Below are positions 60,364 to 64,000 of a stretch of 64,000 nt of DNA, in pieces. The notes beneath the pieces are model-generated. The model did no database searches, was not told the origin of the DNA, and saw only the letters and a list, made by a program, of their open reading frames with translations. Position numbers and translations under genes: made by a program. Numbering within the stretch: position 1 is the stretch's first letter; each line of letters opens with the position of its first letter. Origin of the DNA: Cellulomonas sp. P24 (GTDB lineage: Bacteria > Actinomycetota > Actinomycetes > Actinomycetales > Cellulomonadaceae); the NCBI RefSeq assembly GCF_024704385.1, contig NZ_JAJDFX010000002.1, forward strand, positions 3,720,001 through 3,784,000, read 5' to 3'.

Positions 60364-62367
60364 GTGTCCGACATCGCCGACGCCGCCAAACGCTTGCTGC
60401 TCGGCCGTCCGGTCCGCAGCGAGCATCTGGGGCACACCCTCCTGCCCAAACGCATCGCCCTTCCGGTGTTCGCGTCCGACGCCCTCTCGTCGGTCGCCTA
60501 CGCGCCGGACGAGATCCTGCTGACCCTGTCGGTCGCCGGTCTCGCAGCGGTGTCGATCTCTCCGTGGGTCGGTGTCGCGGTCGTCGCGGTGCTGGCGACG
60601 GTCGTCGCGTCCTACCGCCAGAACGTGCACGCGTACCCGTCCGGCGGCGGCGACTACGAGGTCAGCACCGTGAACCTCGGCCCGACCGCCGGGGTGACCG
60701 TGGCGAGCGCCCTGCTGGTCGACTACATCCTCACGGTCGCCGTCTCGATCTCGTCCGGCGCCCAGTACGCCGCCGCCGCGATCCCGGCCCTTCGCGGCCA
60801 CGAGGCGGTGTTCGCGATCTCCCTCGTCGTGATCATCGCGATGATCAACCTGCGTGGCGTGAAGGAGTCCGGGACCGCCTTCGCGATCCCGACGTACCTG
60901 TTCATGTTCGCGATCGGGTCGATGGCGGTCGTCGGCGTCGCCCGGCACTTCCTCGGCAACCTTCCGATGGCGTCGAGCTCGAGCTACGAGATGCTCGCGG
61001 AGCCGGGCTTCGAGCAGGGGCTGATGGGGATCGCCGGTGGCTTCCTCGTGCTGCGCGCGTTCGCCTCCGGCTGTGCCGCGCTCACCGGGGTCGAGGCGAT
61101 CAGCAACGGGGTCCCGGCCTTCCGCAAGCCGAAGAGCAAGAACGCCGCGACGACGTTGCTCATGCTCGGTGGCCTGTCGATCGGCATGGTGATGTCGATC
61201 CTCATGCTCGCGCGGTGGACCGGGATCCACTTCGTCGAGATCCCGTCCGAGCAGCTCATGATCGACGGCAAGCCCGTCGGCCCCGGCTTCGTCCAGGACC
61301 CGGTGATCGCCCAGCTCTCGCACACGGTCTTCGGCTCGTTCAGCCCGGCGTTCTACCTGATCGCCGCCCTGACCGGGTTGATCCTCGTCCTTGCGGCGAA
61401 CACCGCGTTCAACGGGTTCCCGGTGCTCGGGTCGATCCTCGCGAAGGACGGCTACCTGCCCCGGCAGCTGCACACCCGTGGCGACCGGCTCGCGTTCTCG
61501 AACGGGATCGTCACGTTGGCGATCGCCGCGATCACCCTGATCTGGGCCTTCGACGCGCAGGTCACCCGGCTGATCCAGCTGTACATCGTCGGGGTGTTCG
61601 TCTCGTTCACCCTCAGCCAGCTCGGCATGGTCCGGCACTGGACGCGGCACCTGGCGACCGAGACGGACGGCCAGGTGCGGGCGAAGATGCAGCGCTCACG
61701 CGTCATCAACGCCTTCGGCTTCCTCATGACCGCGACCGTGCTGATCGTCGTGCTGATCACCAAGTTCACCCGAGGGGCGTGGATCGCGATCCTCGCGATG
61801 ATCTGCGTCTTCGTCCTCATGAAGTCGATCCGCCGGCACTACGACCTCGTGCGCCGCGAGCTCGCGCTCGGCCCGGACCCCGCCGCGGCCAAGGCCTTGC
61901 CGAGCCGGGTCCACGCGATCGTGCTCGTGTCCCACGTCCACCGCCCCACGATGCGCGCGCTCGCGTACGCGCGCGCCTCGCGGCCCCAGGTCCTCGAGGC
62001 GGTCAGCGTCGGTGTCGATCCCGACGACGTCGCCCGGCTGAGGGCCGAGTGGGAGGCGCTGGCTCTCCCGGTGCCGCTCAAGGTCCTCGACTCGCCGTTC
62101 CGCGAGATCACCCGGCCGATCCTCACCTACGTGCGGTCGATCCGGCGGGAGAGCCCGCGCGACCTCGTCGTCGTGTACATCCCCGAGTACGTGGTCGGTC
62201 ACTGGTGGGAGCAGCTGCTGCACAACCAGAGCGCGCTGCGCCTCAAGGGCCGTCTGCTGTTCACCCCCGGGGTGGTGGTCGCCTCGGTGCCGTGGCAGCT
62301 CGTCTCGAGCGAGGGGCAGACCGGCCTCGAGGACCGCGTCCGAGGGGCGGCGCGTCGTGGCTTCTGA
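60364..62367 (+). CDS. KimA-like APC-family potassium permease
   Basis: A 667-residue membrane protein with about 12 helices and a C-terminal cytosolic domain of about 200 residues. The start (LLLGRPVRSEHLGHTLLPKR, then FASDALSSVAYAPDEILL) and YRQNVHAYPSGGGDYEVS, VDYILTVAVSISSGAQYAAAA closely follow Bacillus KimA (YdaO), a K+/H+ symporter regulated by c-di-AMP. Two adjacent TrkA regulators support a K+ role. The M. tuberculosis counterpart is Rv2690c. The start is GTG 60364. Confidence 0.85.
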   Translation: MSDIADAAKRLLLGRPVRSEHLGHTLLPKRIALPVFASDALSSVAYAPDEILLTLSVAGLAAVSISPWVGVAVVAVLATVVASYRQNVHAYPSGGGDYEVSTVNLGPTAGVTVASALLVDYILTVAVSISSGAQYAAAAIPALRGHEAVFAISLVVIIAMINLRGVKESGTAFAIPTYLFMFAIGSMAVVGVARHFLGNLPMASSSSYEMLAEPGFEQGLMGIAGGFLVLRAFASGCAALTGVEAISNGVPAFRKPKSKNAATTLLMLGGLSIGMVMSILMLARWTGIHFVEIPSEQLMIDGKPVGPGFVQDPVIAQLSHTVFGSFSPAFYLIAALTGLILVLAANTAFNGFPVLGSILAKDGYLPRQLHTRGDRLAFSNGIVTLAIAAITLIWAFDAQVTRLIQLYIVGVFVSFTLSQLGMVRHWTRHLATETDGQVRAKMQRSRVINAFGFLMTATVLIVVLITKFTRGAWIAILAMICVFVLMKSIRRHYDLVRRELALGPDPAAAKALPSRVHAIVLVSHVHRPTMRALAYARASRPQVLEAVSVGVDPDDVARLRAEWEALALPVPLKVLDSPFREITRPILTYVRSIRRESPRDLVVVYIPEYVVGHWWEQLLHNQSALRLKGRLLFTPGVVVASVPWQLVSSEGQTGLEDRVRGAARRGF

Positions 62368-63727
62368 ACGAGGCAGCCGGCCACGGACCACGGGCAGGCC
62401 CGCCGCACGGGACGGGCGCCCGGCGTCCGGCCGCCGCGTTCCGCGCCCGCGTCCCGTGACCGACGAGGTCCCGAGCGACGCGCCGCTGCTCGAGCTCGAG
62501 ATCGGCCCCGTGGCGCACGGCGGGCACTGCGTGGCACGGCACGACGGACGCGTCGTGTTCGTGCGGCACACGGCCCCCGGCGAACGGGTCCTCGCACGGT
62601 TGACGCAGGCCGGTGCGGAGGCCTCGCTCTGGCGCGCCGACGCGGTCGAGATCCTCGAGCCCTCACCGGACCGCGTCCCGTCGGCATGGCCGGCTGCCGG
62701 GCCCGGGGGCGTCGGTGGCGGTGAGCTCGCGCACCTGGCGCTCGGCGCGCAGAGGCGGTGGAAGGAGTTCGTGGTCGCGGAGCAGCTCCGGCGGCTCGCG
62801 CACGACGATCGTGCCGTCGATGTGCACGGCCTCCCGGGTGAGGACGAGCGCGGCGGTCTGCGGTGGCGTACCCGGATCGACCTCGTCGTCGACGACGACG
62901 GCCGCGCCGGCATGCGCGGGTACCGGTCCCACCGGATCCAGGCGCTCGACTCGATGCCGCTCGCGGTCGAGGCGATCGGTGACCTCGAGCTCTTCGACCG
63001 GCGCTGGCCCGTCGGTGCGCGGATCGAGGCGATCGCACCCGTCGGCGGCGACCTCCCGGTGGTCCTGGTGGACGGGGTGCTGTGGGACCTCGCACGGCAC
63101 CGTGCCGCCACCGGGGCTCAGGTGCGGACTGCGGTGCACGAGCTCGTGCCGGCTCGCGGACAGCAGTATCGGTACCGCGTCACGGCGGACGGCTTCTGGC
63201 AGGTGCACCGTGCCGCGCCCACCACCCTCGTCGAGGCGGTGCTCGACGGGCTCGAGGGGCTGGACCTCGACGGTGCGACCGTGGTGGACCTCTACTCCGG
63301 TGCGGGACTGTTCAGCGCCCCGCTCGCGGACGCGGTCGGTCCGACGGGCCAGGTCGTGGCCGTCGAGGGCGACGAGCGCGCCGTCCACGACGCGCGACGC
63401 AACGCGCACCTGCGACGCAACGTGACCCTGCTGCACGGCGACGTGTCCCGCGTGCTCGCCGACCCGGACGCAGACGCGTCCCTCGTGCACGCCGACGCGA
63501 TCGTGCTCGACCCCCCACGGACGGGCGCCGGTCGGGCGATCGTCGGACAGATCGGTGCGCTGCGCCCGGACCGGGTCGTGTACGTCGCGTGCGATCCTGC
63601 GGCCCTGGCGCGGGACGTCTCCTACTTCGCCGAGGCCGGCTACGGCCTCACCGGCATCCGGGCCTTCGACCTGTTCCCGATGACGCACCACGTCGAGTGC
63701 GTCGCGGTGCTGGACCGAAGCGAGTGA
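62357..63727 (+). CDS. Class I SAM-dependent RNA (uracil-5) methyltransferase, TrmA/RlmD family
   Basis: A 456-residue protein. N-terminal basic tail, TRAM-like domain (LLELEIGPVAHGGHCVARHDGRVVFVRHTAPGE), then the methyltransferase fold with VVDLYSGAGLFSAPLA (SAM loop), VLDPPRTGAG and the catalytic cysteine in VYVACDPAALARD. No Fe-S CxxxxxCxxC set is evident near the N-terminus, unlike RlmD. The GTG start at 62357 overlaps the end of the permease gene by 11 bp. Counterpart of Rv2689c. The target nucleotide is unknown. Confidence 0.9.
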   Translation: MASERGSRPRTTGRPAARDGRPASGRRVPRPRPVTDEVPSDAPLLELEIGPVAHGGHCVARHDGRVVFVRHTAPGERVLARLTQAGAEASLWRADAVEILEPSPDRVPSAWPAAGPGGVGGGELAHLALGAQRRWKEFVVAEQLRRLAHDDRAVDVHGLPGEDERGGLRWRTRIDLVVDDDGRAGMRGYRSHRIQALDSMPLAVEAIGDLELFDRRWPVGARIEAIAPVGGDLPVVLVDGVLWDLARHRAATGAQVRTAVHELVPARGQQYRYRVTADGFWQVHRAAPTTLVEAVLDGLEGLDLDGATVVDLYSGAGLFSAPLADAVGPTGQVVAVEGDERAVHDARRNAHLRRNVTLLHGDVSRVLADPDADASLVHADAIVLDPPRTGAGRAIVGQIGALRPDRVVYVACDPAALARDVSYFAEAGYGLTGIRAFDLFPMTHHVECVAVLDRSE

Positions 63728-63733
63728 CCCGGC

Positions 63734-64000
63734 TCAGATCGCGCTGAGCTCGGCGTCGACGGAGGCGACCCACTCGCGGACGTGCTCGGGGTCGCGCCAG
63801 TCGCCGGACCGGGTCCGGGCCATCGCCGAGGCGGGGAAGCCGCGGGCGTCCGGGGCGAGGAACCCTCCGAAGGTCATGTGTCCCCGCGCCGCCACCAGAT
63901 CCATGGCGGAGGCCACCTGGGGGATCGGTGGGAGGGCCCCGCTGCGCGCGGAGTCGTCGAGCGGGCCCGAGGTCACCAGCCAGGTGGGTGTCGCACGAAG
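63734..64000 (-). CDS. Flavodoxin-domain protein, C-terminal part (cut by window end)
   Basis: The last 88 codons of a gene entering from the right. TWLVTSGPLDD and ARGHMTFGGFLAPDARGFPASAM, then SGDWRDPEHVREWVASV, resemble the C-terminal half of flavodoxin-type proteins related to menaquinone-dependent protoporphyrinogen oxidase HemG. An in-frame GTG at 63976 is not the start, because coding continues upstream. It converges on the methyltransferase with a 6-bp gap. Confidence 0.7.
   Translation of the reverse strand, partial: LRATPTWLVTSGPLDDSARSGALPPIPQVASAMDLVAARGHMTFGGFLAPDARGFPASAMARTRSGDWRDPEHVREWVASVDAELSAI

Noticed and set aside
1-64000. tRNA, rRNA, tmRNA or RNase P genes
   Set aside because: None was recognised on either strand by eye; a tRNAscan/Infernal run would be decisive.

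Overview
The window is high-GC DNA from an actinobacterium. Gene content and order fit the Cellulomonadaceae (Cellulomonas or a close relative): an aa3 oxidase / bcc supercomplex locus, SepH, WhiB-type and DUF4192/4193/5998/7455 proteins, PPi-dependent phosphofructokinase, and many genes whose -10 box lies only 6-8 nt before the start codon (leaderless style). The genus is inferred from family knowledge, not from a database search. I found no rRNA, tRNA, CRISPR array or insertion sequence.

Layout. 1-3.9 kb: nadA (cut by the window edge), a frameshifted glycerate kinase, an ErpA-type Fe-S carrier, and an operon of a degenerate cysteine desulfurase homologue with a TusA-like protein. 4.0-13.0 kb: the respiratory block ctaC-ctaD-ctaF, a GNAT protein, superoxide dismutase, and ctaE-qcrC-qcrA-qcrB. 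13.3-24.4 kb: a receiver-only regulator, trpD, a RAM-domain protein, a DnaQ/GIY-YIG fusion, an acyl-CoA synthetase, ROK glucokinase, an acyltransferase (frameshifted), PPi-phosphofructokinase and class II DAHP synthase. 24.5-30.1 kb: PASTA Ser/Thr kinase, LysM transglycosylase, an Rv2175c-type DNA-binding protein, a polyprenyl synthase and a lipoprotein. The order from trpD/qcr to the polyprenyl synthase resembles M. tuberculosis Rv2173-Rv2204c. 30.2-33.7 kb: DUF4192, a universal stress protein and the primary sigma factor sigA.

33.66-42.82 kb: a 9.1-kb integrative element inserted exactly at the 3' end of sigA. It is bounded by a perfect 20-bp direct repeat (attL/attR) that includes the sigA stop codon. 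It carries a tyrosine integrase, a DUF3631-type ATPase, a WhiB-like protein, a chain of tightly coupled small genes, a lipoprotein, a DUF2510/SHOCT protein and a zinc-ribbon protein. No capsid, tail, relaxase or FtsK/TraB gene is recognisable, so it looks like a small phage-satellite or phiRv-like element. Inside it, about 13 consecutive hairpins with different stem sequences are spaced mostly about 26 bp apart and flanked by a 17-bp direct repeat. This is the most unusual structure in the window. The strong terminator probably belonging to sigA now lies beyond attR, 9 kb away.

43-64 kb: DUF7455 protein, topoisomerase IV parE and parC, a GNAT/acyl-CoA ligase fusion (frameshifted), DUF5998, a phosphodiesterase, thymidine kinase, sepH, inositol monophosphatase, DUF4193, DUF3093, dut, DUF3710, OB-fold protein, DUF3159, two TrkA/Ktr proteins, a KimA-like K+ permease, an RNA methyltransferase and a partial flavodoxin. 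The end of this block follows the M. tuberculosis sigA-dut-ceoBC-Rv2689c order.

Five genes are broken by single-base differences, each inside a G or C homopolymer. This pattern suggests sequencing or assembly indels rather than real gene decay. The gene spans below are drawn across those breaks where the downstream frame continues the same protein.
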